Assembly (NCBI RefSeq): GCF_900188035.1
Contig: NZ_FZNN01000003.1
Coordinates: 62,001 to 126,000, forward strand
From: Puniceibacterium sediminis
GTDB lineage: Bacteria > Pseudomonadota > Alphaproteobacteria > Rhodobacterales > Rhodobacteraceae
Direction of reading: 5' to 3'
Length of the DNA: 64,000 bases
The notes below the pieces were generated by a model. That model was not told the origin of the DNA. It made no database searches and saw only the letters and a program-made list of their open reading frames with translations. Positions 46,248 through 56,313 of this stretch are shown here, piece after piece. Made by a program: the position numbers and the translations under genes. Position 1 is the first letter of the stretch. Each line of letters opens with the position of its first letter.

Positions 46248-46262
46248 CTAACTGATTGTTAA
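46248..46262. promoter_or_regulatory. CtrA-like site between fliL and fliF
   Basis: CTAA-CTGATTG-TTAA matches 7 of 8 fixed bases of TTAA-N7-TTAA. It lies 45 bases from the fliL start and 60 from the fliF start, so it could serve both promoters. Confidence 0.45.
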
Positions 46263-46322
46263 GCCTGATGCGCCAATGATGCCCTTGAACGGAAGAAGAA
46301 TTCATCTGATCGGAGATAGCTA

Positions 46323-47963
46323 TTGCAACAGATCCTGACAGTCTGGAACGCACTCAGTGCGCGGCGTCGGATCATGGTCGTGGGCGCAAGCCTTGCCATG
46401 TTCGCGGCGGTTCTCGCGATGTCACGTATGGCGTCTACTCCTAACATGGTGCTGCTTTACTCGGGTCTCGAATCGGGTGCCGCAGGCGAAGTCGTGAGCG
46501 CGCTTGAGCAGCGTGGCGTGCCTTACGATGTTCGTGGCGGGTCGATTTTCGTTCCTGGGTCGGATCGCGACGCGCTCCGCATGACTCTCGCCAGCGAAGG
46601 CCTGCCGGCGAACAATAACCGCGGCTATGAACTGCTCGACACGCTATCAGGATTCGGCACCACATCGCAGATGTTCGATGCCGCATACTGGCGCGCCAAG
46701 GAGGGGGAGCTTGCGCGGACAATCGTGTCGAATCCTCAGATCACCCAGGCGCGCGTGCATATTGCCAACAGTTCGGCAAACCCGTTTCAGCGCGATGTGA
46801 CGCCATCGGCATCGATTTCTGTGACGACCACTGGCAGCATTCTGTCTGCCGCTCAGGCGCGGGCATTGAAGCATCTGGTGGCATCTGCTGTGCCCGGTCT
46901 GATCGCCGAAAATGTAGCGGTAATCGACGGAAAAGGCGGCCTCATCGGGTCGGAAGACGATGCTACCCCCGGAGGGGCTGCGGATGACAAAGCCGATCAG
47001 TTGCGGGACCGTGTGCAACGTCTGGTCGAGGCGCGCGTAGGTTCTGGCAACGCGGTTGTCGAGGTCAGCGTCGACACTGATACACAGAGCGAATCGATTG
47101 TCGAACGCAGCTTTGACCCTGACACGCGCGTGGTGATCAGTTCGGACACAGAAGAACGGTCCAGCCAGTCGCAGGATAGCGGCGGTGGCGACGTCACGGT
47201 CGCGTCGAATCTGCCCACGGGCGCGGGTGAAAATGGAGATAACTCAAGCAGCCAAAACAGTGAAACGCGCGAGCGCGTGAACTACGAAGTGTCCGAAACC
47301 ACGCGTGAAATCATCCGGGCTGCCGGGACGATCAAGCGACTGACCGTGGCCGTTCTGGTCAATGGCAGCTTTGCCCCGAATGAGGCGGGTGAACTCGCCT
47401 TTGTGCCGTTACCCGAGGCAGAACTGACAGCGCTGCGGGATTTGGTCGCCTCTGCCGTGGGGTTTGAAGAGCAGCGCGGCGATGCCATCACCATCCGCTC
47501 GCTCCCGTTTGAGCGGCCCGAGGGGCTGGGCACGGAGGCGTCGGCACCTGATTGGCTGACGGCTAATCTGGATCCGTTGTCGCTGATCCAGATGGGGATA
47601 TTGGCGGCTGTCGCGTTGATCCTCGGGCTCTTTGTTGTGCGCCCGATCTTGGCCGGAAAAGCAGCGGGCACGCCTGCTCTGGCTGGCGGTTCGGCGCTCG
47701 CCATCGGCAACAGTATGAATGACGAGGGTGGCGAATTCCTGACGGGTGAGATCGATCCGGATGACGATTTCGGTAATTTGCCTGCTTTGTCCACGAATAA
47801 CGACTTTGGCGACATGGGCATGGGTATGGGCATGGGTATGGATGATTTCGGCGGGTCTTCGGAAGACCCGGTTGAGCGGCTCCGCGGGCTGATCGATCAG
47901 CGCCGCGATGAAACGGTCGAGATCCTGCGCAGCTGGCTCGACGAACCGGAAGAGGCTAGCTGA
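46323..47963 (+). CDS. fliF: Flagellar MS-ring protein FliF
   Basis: FliF forms the MS ring in the inner membrane. The 546-residue protein has the first membrane helix (RRIMVVGASLAMFAAVLAMSRMA), ring-building motifs (LYSGLESGAAGEVVSALEQRGVPYDVRGG, in pieces; ARVHIANSSANPFQRDVTPSASISV), the second helix (LIQMGILAAVALILGLFVVRPIL) and a C-terminal FliG-binding tail (PVERLRGLIDQRRDETVEILRSWLDEPEEAS). The start is TTG 46323, with GGAG 8 bases before. Near 490-515 it has a Met-Gly repeat (GDMGMGMGMGMDDF). fliG itself is not in the window. Confidence 0.95.
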   Translation: MQQILTVWNALSARRRIMVVGASLAMFAAVLAMSRMASTPNMVLLYSGLESGAAGEVVSALEQRGVPYDVRGGSIFVPGSDRDALRMTLASEGLPANNNRGYELLDTLSGFGTTSQMFDAAYWRAKEGELARTIVSNPQITQARVHIANSSANPFQRDVTPSASISVTTTGSILSAAQARALKHLVASAVPGLIAENVAVIDGKGGLIGSEDDATPGGAADDKADQLRDRVQRLVEARVGSGNAVVEVSVDTDTQSESIVERSFDPDTRVVISSDTEERSSQSQDSGGGDVTVASNLPTGAGENGDNSSSQNSETRERVNYEVSETTREIIRAAGTIKRLTVAVLVNGSFAPNEAGELAFVPLPEAELTALRDLVASAVGFEEQRGDAITIRSLPFERPEGLGTEASAPDWLTANLDPLSLIQMGILAAVALILGLFVVRPILAGKAAGTPALAGGSALAIGNSMNDEGGEFLTGEIDPDDDFGNLPALSTNNDFGDMGMGMGMGMDDFGGSSEDPVERLRGLIDQRRDETVEILRSWLDEPEEAS

Positions 47964-48562
47964 TGCGTTTACGTGACCTTCTCGAAGATTTTGACGGAAC
48001 CCCCGTTGTCTTCGCTCCGCAGAATACGATGAGCGATGAGGACGTCGAAAATTTGAAAACCGGCGCGTTCGAAGAGGGATATCGCGCGGGATGGGATGAC
48101 GCGATCAAGGCGCAGTCCGATGATCGTTCGCGCATTTCAAGTGACTTCGCTCAGAATCTTCAGGATCTGTCTTTTACGTATCATGAGGCATATTCCGAGG
48201 TACTCAATGCCATGACGCCGCTGCTCGACGACATCGTGCGCAGCGTGTTACCGCAGATTGCCCATGATGCGCTGGGCCTGCATGTTCTTGAACAGCTTGA
48301 GGCGCAAAGCCGGGCCATAGGCGCGCTGGGCGTCGAAATCGTCGTCGCGCCAGAAAATGTCGAGGCAGTCTCTGGCGTGCTGGATCAGGATTTCGGCTTC
48401 CCGCTGCAAGTGACTGCGGATGACACGATGGCGGCAGGTCAGGCAGACATACGATTTGGAGAAACCGAACAGCAAATCGACCTGTCCGAGGTCCTGACCA
48501 ACGTCAGCGCCGCCTTGCAGGGCTTTGTGCACGAAAACCGAAAGAAGGTGGTAAATGGATAA
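47963..48562 (+). CDS. fliH: FliH-like flagellar ATPase regulator
   Basis: FliH binds the FliI ATPase and links it to the C-ring. The 199-residue protein has the glycine-spaced GAFEEGYRAGWDDAIKA, a helical middle and a C-terminal domain (VRSVLPQIAHDALGLHVLEQLEAQSRAIG, in pieces; DIRFGETEQQIDLSEVLTNV). The identity comes from size, motif and place between fliF and fliN; similarity is moderate. ATG 47963 overlaps the fliF stop, and the 3' end overlaps fliN by 8 bases. Confidence 0.8.
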   Translation: MRLRDLLEDFDGTPVVFAPQNTMSDEDVENLKTGAFEEGYRAGWDDAIKAQSDDRSRISSDFAQNLQDLSFTYHEAYSEVLNAMTPLLDDIVRSVLPQIAHDALGLHVLEQLEAQSRAIGALGVEIVVAPENVEAVSGVLDQDFGFPLQVTADDTMAAGQADIRFGETEQQIDLSEVLTNVSAALQGFVHENRKKVVNG

Positions 48563-48848
48563 CGCAACCCGCGAAACGTCTGCGCGGAGTGAAGGGGCTA
48601 CACCCTTCACCTCAGTCCCGATTGAGATCACGGTTTCGGTCGGCCGCGCCCGTCCTTTGGTGCGTGACCTACTCAAGCTCGACGAAGGGTCGGTTTTGAC
48701 GCTTGACCGCCGGATTGATGATCCGGTGGAGCTCTATGTTGGCGATCAGCTGATTGGTATCGGCGCGCTAGAGGTGATCGAGACGGATGGCCAGAGCATG
48801 CTTGCGGTACGTCTAACCGAAGTGGCCGATTTTCAGGCGCCGTCCTGA
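48555..48848 (+). CDS. fliN: Flagellar C-ring protein FliN
   Basis: FliN builds the lower C-ring. The 97-residue protein consists of a short leader and a single SpoA domain (FTSVPIEITVSVGRARPLVRDLLKLDEGSVLTLDRRIDDPVELYVGDQLIGIGALEVIE, in pieces). No FliM is next to it, although FliM normally complements FliN. It is followed by fliP after 2 bases. Confidence 0.93.
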   Translation: MDNATRETSARSEGATPFTSVPIEITVSVGRARPLVRDLLKLDEGSVLTLDRRIDDPVELYVGDQLIGIGALEVIETDGQSMLAVRLTEVADFQAPS

Positions 48849-48850
48849 CT

Positions 48851-49579
48851 ATGCTGCGGATCCTGCCTGCGGTTCTGGCGGCGATGATTCTGTCGGCGCA
48901 GCCAGCCGTGGCGCAGCAGCTTTCGGTTGATCTGGGCGGTGAGGGATCGGTAACTGCGACCAGCCTTCAGTTGATCGCGCTGATTACCCTGTTGAGCCTG
49001 GCGCCCGGCATTGCCATGATGATCACCTGTTTTCCCTTCGTGGTGACGGTGCTGGCCATACTGCGGCAGGCTATCGGGCTACAGCAGTCACCCCCAAATA
49101 TGCTGATTATCAGCCTTGCTTTATTCCTGACCTATTTCGTGATGGAGCCGGTTTTTCAAACGGCCTACACCAACGGCGTCGAACCGCTTTTGAATGAACA
49201 GATCGATGTGGAAGAGGCGTTGAAACGCGGCATAGAGCCTTTCCGAGGCTTCATGGCTGCCCGAACAGATCCAAATACTTTCTCCGCCATGGCGGATCTG
49301 CGACCGGATGCCATCGGGACTGGTCTGAGCCCGGATGCGAACCTGTCGATTCTCGTGCCCAGCTTCATGCTATCCGAGATTTCGCGCGCCTTTCAGGTCG
49401 GCTTTCTGATCTTTCTGCCGTTTCTGATCATCGATCTCGTGGTCGCGGCCGTGCTTATGTCTATGGGTATGATGATGGTGCCGCCAGCCATCGTATCTCT
49501 GCCGTTCAAGCTGGCTTTCTTTGTCATCGCCGATGGCTGGTCGCTGATCGCCAGTAGTTTGGTGCGTAGCTATTTCTGA
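48851..49579 (+). CDS. fliP: Flagellar export gate protein FliP
   Basis: FliP is the main ring subunit of the FliPQR export pore. The 242-residue precursor has a cleavable signal (MLRILPAVLAAMILSAQPAVAQ), then LISLALFLTYFVMEPVFQTAY-type landmarks, FMLSEISRAFQVGFLIFLPFLIIDLVVAAVLMSMGMMMVPPAIVSLPFKLAFFVIADGW (in pieces) and a C-terminal helix. Full length. It ends 4 bases before the convergent glpR stop, which closes the flagellar block. Confidence 0.96.
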   Translation: MLRILPAVLAAMILSAQPAVAQQLSVDLGGEGSVTATSLQLIALITLLSLAPGIAMMITCFPFVVTVLAILRQAIGLQQSPPNMLIISLALFLTYFVMEPVFQTAYTNGVEPLLNEQIDVEEALKRGIEPFRGFMAARTDPNTFSAMADLRPDAIGTGLSPDANLSILVPSFMLSEISRAFQVGFLIFLPFLIIDLVVAAVLMSMGMMMVPPAIVSLPFKLAFFVIADGWSLIASSLVRSYF

Positions 49580-49583
49580 AAGG

Positions 49584-50348
49584 TCAGGCGGGGCACAGGA
49601 CGATGTCGGTGTCCCACTCACGACACTTTTTGGTGAGGGATGCAGGGGGCGGAGTATCTGTAAAGAAGGTGTCGACCTCGGACATAGAGGTGATGCGGGC
49701 CGGAGCGGTGCGCTGAAATTTGGAGGCGTCGGCCACCAAGAAAGTGCAGCGCGCTTGTTCCAGGATGGCTTGGCTGACCACAACTTCTTGGACGTCAAAG
49801 TCGAGCATATCACCATCAGCGTCCAGCGCGGAACAACCGACCACGGCGAGATCGAGCTTAAACTGGCGAATGATCTGGGTGGTCATGTTTCCAACCAATC
49901 CTCCGTCAGAGCGGCGCAGCAGCCCGCCCGCCACCACGATCTGGCAGTCTGGATTTGCCGTGAGGATATTGGCAACGTTCATGTTGTTGGTCACGACCAG
50001 AAGATTCTTGTGGCGAAGAAGCTCGCGTGCAACCGCTTCTGTGCTGGTGCCGATATTCAGAAAAATAGAGGAATCCGAAGGGATTTGCGCGGCACAGGCC
50101 CGTGCGATAGCGATCTTGGCAGCTTCATTCAGCGCGCGCCGGTCCTCGTATTCGATATTGGACGTCCCGGAGGGCATGACCGCACCGCCATGCACTCGTT
50201 CAAGCTGGCCCGAATCCGCGAGGTCGGCTAGATCGCGGCGGATTGTTTGCTGGGTAACACTGAAATAATCCGCCAGGCGCTCGACGGTAACCCGCCCTTC
50301 GCGCCGGGCGATTTCGAGGATTTCAGGGTGCCTGAACGTCTGCGACAT
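49584..50348 (-). CDS. glpR: Glycerol regulon repressor GlpR (DeoR family)
   Basis: GlpR represses glycerol genes and is released by glycerol 3-phosphate. The 254-residue protein has the DeoR winged helix (RHPEILEIARREGRVTVERLADYFSVTQQTIRRDLADLADSGQLERVHGGA, in pieces) and the sugar-phosphate-sensing domain (IPSDSSIFLNIGTSTEAVARELL; VVTNNMNVANIL; VGCSALDADGDMLDFDVQEVVVSQAIL). ATG 50348 starts directly before the HTH; longer upstream frames run into the control region. It is divergent from glpD over 315 bases. Confidence 0.93.
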   Translation of the reverse strand: MSQTFRHPEILEIARREGRVTVERLADYFSVTQQTIRRDLADLADSGQLERVHGGAVMPSGTSNIEYEDRRALNEAAKIAIARACAAQIPSDSSIFLNIGTSTEAVARELLRHKNLLVVTNNMNVANILTANPDCQIVVAGGLLRRSDGGLVGNMTTQIIRQFKLDLAVVGCSALDADGDMLDFDVQEVVVSQAILEQARCTFLVADASKFQRTAPARITSMSEVDTFFTDTPPPASLTKKCREWDTDIVLCPA

Positions 50349-50663
50349 GGCTTTACGTGATCTCCGTTCTAAAATTTGCACCCAATCGCATGTTTCACCC
50401 AAAGGCGGAACCGCCTTCACAGGCTGCATGTTCACATTCGATTCGCCCAAATGATCGCACATAAACGCACATTTGCGCGCATTAAATAGCCTGGAATTCG
50501 CCGATCGAGCGGTCATTCTTGCCAAGATATTCAAATTTTACACGACAACTCAATGCATTAATCGATTCGATCAAAAACGAAAAAACCGAACGCTGAGGGC
50601 TTTCATTGATCTTCAAATACTGACATAATTTGTAAGGAACGAACTGCGCCCGGGGAGGGGCTT
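50349..50663. promoter_or_regulatory. Divergent glpR-glpD control region
   Basis: This 315-base gap must hold both promoters. It has a palindrome with 7-base arms at 50402-50417 (AAGGCGG-AA-CCGCCTT), three helically phased direct repeats at 50456-50482, and an AT-rich stretch with several ATTCGAT/AACGAAA elements at 50500-50585. No gene is seen. GlpR should act here; which element it uses is not known. Confidence 0.6.
50456..50482. repeat. Three direct repeats CGC(A/G)CAT with exact 10-base period
   Basis: CGCACAT (50456-50462), CGCACAT (50466-50472) and CGCGCAT (50476-50482) recur every 10 bases, each separated by 3 bases. One helical turn of spacing puts all copies on one DNA face, as in operators bound by oligomeric DeoR-family repressors. 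Candidate GlpR operator. Confidence 0.6.
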
Positions 50664-52268
50664 ATGTCCGAGACGGCGGAACAGATCGAGTCGTTTGATC
50701 TTTTCATCATTGGCGGCGGCATCAACGGTTGCGGGATCGCGCGCGACGCGTCTGGACGTGGCTTATCCGTTGCGCTGGCCGAGATGAACGATCTGGCTTC
50801 TGCGACCTCTTCTGCCTCGACAAAGCTGTTCCACGGTGGGTTGCGCTACCTGGAATATTTCGAATTCCATCTGGTCCGGGAATCCTTGATCGAGCGGGAA
50901 ACCCTGCTGCGCGCAATGCCGCATATCAGCTGGCCGATGCGATTCATTCTACCGTATCACAAGGACATGCGCTTCGAGAACGAGACTCCGACTTCGAAGC
51001 TGCTGAACACCGTGATGCCATGGATGAAGGGGCGACGGCCCGCCTGGCTGATCCGCCTGGGCCTGTTCATGTATGACAATCTGGGTGGTCGCAAGATTCT
51101 GCCCGGCACCACCACCGTTGACCTGACAACCAGCCCAGAGGGTGCGCCGCTGAACGACAAGTTCGTGCAGGCCTATGAGTATTCCGACTGTTGGGTGCAG
51201 GATGCCCGCCTTGTGGTGTTGAACGCCCGCGATGCCGAGGTGCGGGGCGCAAAAATCATGACCCGGACAAAGGTAATGTCCGCCGAACGTGTGGATCAAC
51301 ACTGGGAAATCGAACTCGAAGACACCGAGACCGGTGCCCAGAAAACGATCAAGGCGAAGATGATCGTGAATGCCGGTGGGCCTTGGGTGGGAGACATCAT
51401 CCGCACCAAGATACGCAGCAATTCCAAGGAAGGCGTGCGTCTGGTCAAGGGCAGCCACATCGTCACGAAAAAGCTCTACGATCACGACAAGTGCTATTTC
51501 TTTCAGGGCGAAGATGGCCGCATCATCTTTGCAATCCCCTACGAGCAGGATTTTACACTGATCGGCACCACGGATTCCGAACATCAGGATCCGGAGGTCA
51601 AGCCGACCTGCAGCGAGGAGGAGCAGACCTATCTGTGCAACTTCGCGTCCAAGTATTTCAAGACGCCGGTCAGCACCGGCGATATTGTCTGGACCTATTC
51701 CGGTGTTCGCCCGCTTTATGATGACGGCGCCAGCAGCGCCACGGCGGCGACGCGCGATTATACGCTGAAAGTTGATGATAGCGGCGGCGCGCCGGTGTTG
51801 AACATCTTCGGCGGCAAGATCACGACGTACCGTCGCCTTGCCGAAGGCGCGCTAGACAGGATGAAGCCCTACTTTCCGGATCTGCCGGACAAGTGGACAG
51901 CTGGTGTAACGCTGCCGGGCGGGGATTTCCCGGTCAGCGGTGTGGCGGCATTGACCGAAAAGCTGGCCGGTCAATATGCGTTTCTGACTGATAGCTGGGC
52001 CCAACGACTGATCCGCGCCTACGGAACCGAGGCATTTGGCATTCTGAGCGACGCAAAGTCATCCGATGATCTGGGCCGAAATTTTGGTGGCTCGTTGACA
52101 GAGGCCGAAGTTCGCTGGCTGATAAGCCGTGAATATGCACGCACCGCCGAAGACGTGGTCTGGCGCCGTTCAAAACTCGGGCTGCACATGACAGCGGGCG
52201 AAATCGCGGAGCTCGATCGATTTATGAAAGACACCCGCACTGACAGAACGGCACACGCCGCGCAGTGA
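50664..52268 (+). CDS. glpD: Aerobic glycerol-3-phosphate dehydrogenase GlpD
   Basis: GlpD oxidises glycerol 3-phosphate to DHAP and passes electrons to quinone at the inner membrane. The 534-residue flavoprotein has the FAD motif DLFIIGGGINGCGIARDASGRGLSV at the N-terminus, SSASTKLFHGGLRYLEYFEF, GPWVGD and the C-terminal helical domain (EVRWLISREYARTAEDVVWRRSKLGLHM). A strong SD (GGGGAGGGG) precedes ATG 50664. It leads the glycerol operon and is separated from glpS by 22 bases. Confidence 0.97.
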   Translation: MSETAEQIESFDLFIIGGGINGCGIARDASGRGLSVALAEMNDLASATSSASTKLFHGGLRYLEYFEFHLVRESLIERETLLRAMPHISWPMRFILPYHKDMRFENETPTSKLLNTVMPWMKGRRPAWLIRLGLFMYDNLGGRKILPGTTTVDLTTSPEGAPLNDKFVQAYEYSDCWVQDARLVVLNARDAEVRGAKIMTRTKVMSAERVDQHWEIELEDTETGAQKTIKAKMIVNAGGPWVGDIIRTKIRSNSKEGVRLVKGSHIVTKKLYDHDKCYFFQGEDGRIIFAIPYEQDFTLIGTTDSEHQDPEVKPTCSEEEQTYLCNFASKYFKTPVSTGDIVWTYSGVRPLYDDGASSATAATRDYTLKVDDSGGAPVLNIFGGKITTYRRLAEGALDRMKPYFPDLPDKWTAGVTLPGGDFPVSGVAALTEKLAGQYAFLTDSWAQRLIRAYGTEAFGILSDAKSSDDLGRNFGGSLTEAEVRWLISREYARTAEDVVWRRSKLGLHMTAGEIAELDRFMKDTRTDRTAHAAQ

Positions 52269-52290
52269 CGGGGTACAGGGGGAGGATGAT

Positions 52291-53379
52291 ATGACGCTTG
52301 CACTGCAAGGGGTATCCAAGGTTGTGGGTGGGCAGACGCATGTCCACAAGACTGACCTGACACTGGAAAAGGGCACGATGAACGTGCTGCTGGGGCCGAC
52401 GTCGTCGGGCAAGACATCGCTGATGCGGCTGATGGCCGGGCTGGACGTCCCCAATACCGGAACCATTCACTGGAACGGCAAAGACGTGACAGGCATGCGG
52501 GTGCAGGACCGCAAGGTTGCCATGGTGTATCAGCAGTTCATCAACTACCCCTCGATGACCGTCTACGACAACATCGCCTCGCCCATGCGGCTGCTAGGCA
52601 AGTCACCGGCCGAGATTGATGCCGCCGTTCAGAAATCCGCCGACCTGATGAAGTTGACCCCAATGCTGCAGCGCAAGCCGCTGGAACTGTCCGGCGGACA
52701 GCAGCAACGCTGTGCGCTGGCGCGGGCGCTGGTCAAGGATGCCGGATTGGTGCTGCTGGACGAACCTCTTGCGAACCTCGACTACAAGTTGCGCGAAGAG
52801 TTGCGGATCGAGATTCCCAAGATTTTCGAAGAAGCGGGCAGCATCTTTGTCTACGCCACCACCGAACCGGAAGAGGCGCTTTTGCTGGGCGGCAACACTG
52901 CCACCCTGTGGGAAGGCCGCGTGACCCAGTTTGGCTTGACGCCGAACGTTTACCGCAACCCCGTCGATGCAACTACGGCACGGGTGTTCAGCGATCCGCC
53001 GATGAACTTTGTTCAGATTCTCAAGACCGGACAGACCCTGAATTTCGGCGACGGCAACAGCGCGCCCGCCGCAGGAAAGCTGGCCGAGCTGCCAGATGGG
53101 GAATACACTGCGGGTTTCCGCCCCAACCACCTCGAAATCATGCAGCACACGCCAGAGGCGGTTGCCTTTACCGCAAGGCTTGTGGTGACCGAGCTGACCG
53201 GTTCGGAAACATTTGTTCACCTGAACCATCAGGGCGAACGCTGGGTCGGTCTGATCCACGGCATTCACAAGCTGAATATCGGCGATGACTTGCAAGTCTG
53301 GCTCGACCCAAGCCACATCTATATGTTTGATAAAAAAGGCGCTTTGGTGGCCCCTGCCGCCTATGCGCTAGCTGCCTGA
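52291..53379 (+). CDS. glpS: Glycerol ABC transporter ATPase GlpS
   Basis: GlpS is one of two different ATPases of the glycerol importer known from Rhizobium leguminosarum. The 362-residue protein has Walker A GPTSSGKT (35-42), Q-loop VYQQF, signature LSGGQ (133-137) and Walker B LVLLDE (153-158), then a TOBE-type C-terminal domain. The switch His expected at 191 is replaced by Thr (VYATTEPEEA). Since glpT has the reverse defect, the pair would hold one good and one degenerate ATP site. It is 22 bases after glpD and 12 before glpT. Confidence 0.93.
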   Translation: MTLALQGVSKVVGGQTHVHKTDLTLEKGTMNVLLGPTSSGKTSLMRLMAGLDVPNTGTIHWNGKDVTGMRVQDRKVAMVYQQFINYPSMTVYDNIASPMRLLGKSPAEIDAAVQKSADLMKLTPMLQRKPLELSGGQQQRCALARALVKDAGLVLLDEPLANLDYKLREELRIEIPKIFEEAGSIFVYATTEPEEALLLGGNTATLWEGRVTQFGLTPNVYRNPVDATTARVFSDPPMNFVQILKTGQTLNFGDGNSAPAAGKLAELPDGEYTAGFRPNHLEIMQHTPEAVAFTARLVVTELTGSETFVHLNHQGERWVGLIHGIHKLNIGDDLQVWLDPSHIYMFDKKGALVAPAAYALAA

Positions 53380-53391
53380 GGGAAAGAGTTC

Positions 53392-54491
53392 ATGGCCAAG
53401 ATCACACTCGACAACCTCGCCCATTCCTATCTGCCCAACCCGAAATCCATGGATGATTTCGCGTTGAAAGAACTGAATTACGACTGGGCCGATGGCGAAG
53501 CCTATGCGCTGCTCGGATCGTCCGGCTGCGGTAAGTCCACACTGCTGAACATCATCTCGGGGCTTTTGCACCCATCGCAGGGCCGTATCCTGTTTGATGG
53601 CAAGGATGTTACCGGATCACCGACGGCTGAGCGCAACATCGCGCAGGTATTCCAGTTTCCTGTTGTCTACGACACGATGACCGTGCGCGACAATCTGGCC
53701 TTTCCGCTGCGCAATCGCGGTGTCGATGCGGCGATCATTGCCGAACGGGTGCAGAAGATCGGCAAGATGATCGATATGGAGAACATGCTTGACCGCAAGG
53801 CGCGGGGTCTGACCGCCGATGCCAAGCAGAAGATCAGCCTTGGGCGCGGCATGGTCCGCGAGGATGTGAACGCCCTGCTGTTTGACGAGCCGCTGACCGT
53901 GATTGACCCACACATGAAGTGGGAATTGCGCACCCAGTTGAAAAAGCTGCACCACGATTTCGGCCACACGATGATCTATGTGACCCACGACCAGACAGAG
54001 GCGCTGACCTTTGCCGACAAAGTTGTGGTGATGTTTGATGGCCGCGTCGTGCAGATCGGTACGCCCGAAGAGCTGTTCGAAAAGCCCGCGCATACCTTTG
54101 TGGGCTATTTCATCGGCTCGCCCGGCATGAATGTGCTGCCTGCGACCGTGAACGGCAATGTGGCCGTGATTGACGGGCACGAGGTGCCGCTTGGCGCCAG
54201 GTACACCAGCCGACAGGGCAAGGTCGAAATCGGCGTTCGTCCGGAATACTGCAAACTGTCGGAGACCCAGGGTTTGCCGGTCAAGATCCGCCGGATCGAG
54301 GATGTGGGCCGCCACAAGATCGTCCGCGCCGCCTATGGGGCACACGACATCAACATCATCGCGAATGAAGGCGACAATATTGGCGCCGACATGACCTGCG
54401 TCACCTTCGATCCCGATCACGTCAACGTCTATGCGGATGATTGGCTGGTCAGCCCGTCGGGCGCGCAGGGCACAAAGGGGGAGGCCGCGTA

Positions 54492-54492
<1 letters not shown>
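53392..54492 (+). CDS. glpT: Glycerol ABC transporter ATPase GlpT
   Basis: GlpT is the second ATPase of the glycerol importer (not the glycerol-3-phosphate antiporter of the same name). The 366-residue protein has Walker A GSSGCGKST (42-50), Q-loop QVFQF, Walker B ALLFDE (161-166), switch His199 (YVTHDQTEAL) and a TOBE-like C-terminus. The ABC signature LSGGQRQR is replaced by LTADAKQK (140-147), while the flanking ISLGRGMV aligns without gaps. The stop TAG overlaps the glpP GTG. Confidence 0.93.
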
Positions 54493-55364
<872 letters not shown>

Positions 55365-55365
55365 G

Positions 55366-56232
55366 ATGACCGACGCCACCTCAACCTCCATCCCGGGCAA
55401 TCTGACTGCTCAGCGTGCGAAAAAACGGTTCAAGCTCAAGGGGTCGGCCATCGTCATGGGCCTGTACCTGCTGTTCCTGCTGCTGCCGATCTACTGGCTG
55501 CTGAACATGAGCCTGAAGACCAATACCGAGATCCTCGGAGCCTTTTCGCTGTATCCGCGTGACCTGACCTTTGCCAACTACATCACGATCCTGACTGATC
55601 CCTCGTGGTACATGGGCTATGTGAATTCGCTGATCTACGTGGTGATGAACATGGTGATCTCGCTCGCTGTGGCGCTGCCTGCGGCCTATGCATTTTCGCG
55701 CTACAGCTTCATGGGGGACAAGCACCTGTTCTTCTGGCTGCTGACAAACCGCATGGCCCCGCCGGCCGTCTTTGCGCTGCCGTTCTTTCAGCTTTACTCA
55801 AGCGTTGGCTTGTTCGACACGCACATCGCCGTCGCTCTGGCGCATTGCCTGTTCAACGTGCCCCTCGCGGTCTGGATTCTGGAAGGCTTCATGCGCGGCG
55901 TACCCAAGGAAATCGACGAGACGGCCTATATCGACGGCTATTCCTTTCCGCGCTTCTTCCTCAAGATCTTTGTACCCCTGATCGCCAGCGGCATCGGCGT
56001 CGCGGCCTTTTTCTGCTTCATGTTCTCATGGGTTGAACTGCTGCTGTCGCGCACGCTGACGTCTGTAAATGCCAAGCCGATCGCCGCCACGATGACCCGC
56101 ACAGTTTCGGCCTCGGGCCTTGACTGGGGCGTGCTGGCGGCGGCCGGGGTGCTGACCATCGTACCTGGCGCGCTCGTGATCTATTTTGTCCGCAACTACA
56201 TTGCCAAGGGCTTTGCCCTGGGGAGGGTGTGA
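55366..56232 (+). CDS. glpQ: Glycerol ABC transporter permease GlpQ
   Basis: GlpQ here is the second permease, not the phosphodiesterase of the same symbol in E. coli. The 288-residue protein has helix 1 (SAIVMGLYLLFLLLPIYWLLNMSLK), five more segments and the EAA loop (GVPKEIDETAYIDGYSFPRFFLKIFVPLIASGIG), as in UgpE/MalG permeases. It starts 1 base after the glpP stop. The following glpU gene begins after a 81-base gap. Confidence 0.93.
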   Translation: MTDATSTSIPGNLTAQRAKKRFKLKGSAIVMGLYLLFLLLPIYWLLNMSLKTNTEILGAFSLYPRDLTFANYITILTDPSWYMGYVNSLIYVVMNMVISLAVALPAAYAFSRYSFMGDKHLFFWLLTNRMAPPAVFALPFFQLYSSVGLFDTHIAVALAHCLFNVPLAVWILEGFMRGVPKEIDETAYIDGYSFPRFFLKIFVPLIASGIGVAAFFCFMFSWVELLLSRTLTSVNAKPIAATMTRTVSASGLDWGVLAAAGVLTIVPGALVIYFVRNYIAKGFALGRV

Positions 56233-56313
56233 TGCTGAACGCAACCGAGTTCTGTACGACGCGCCATTCTGATCGGACGTCGCATGTTCACACTGCAATG
56301 GGGAGCTTCTGAC

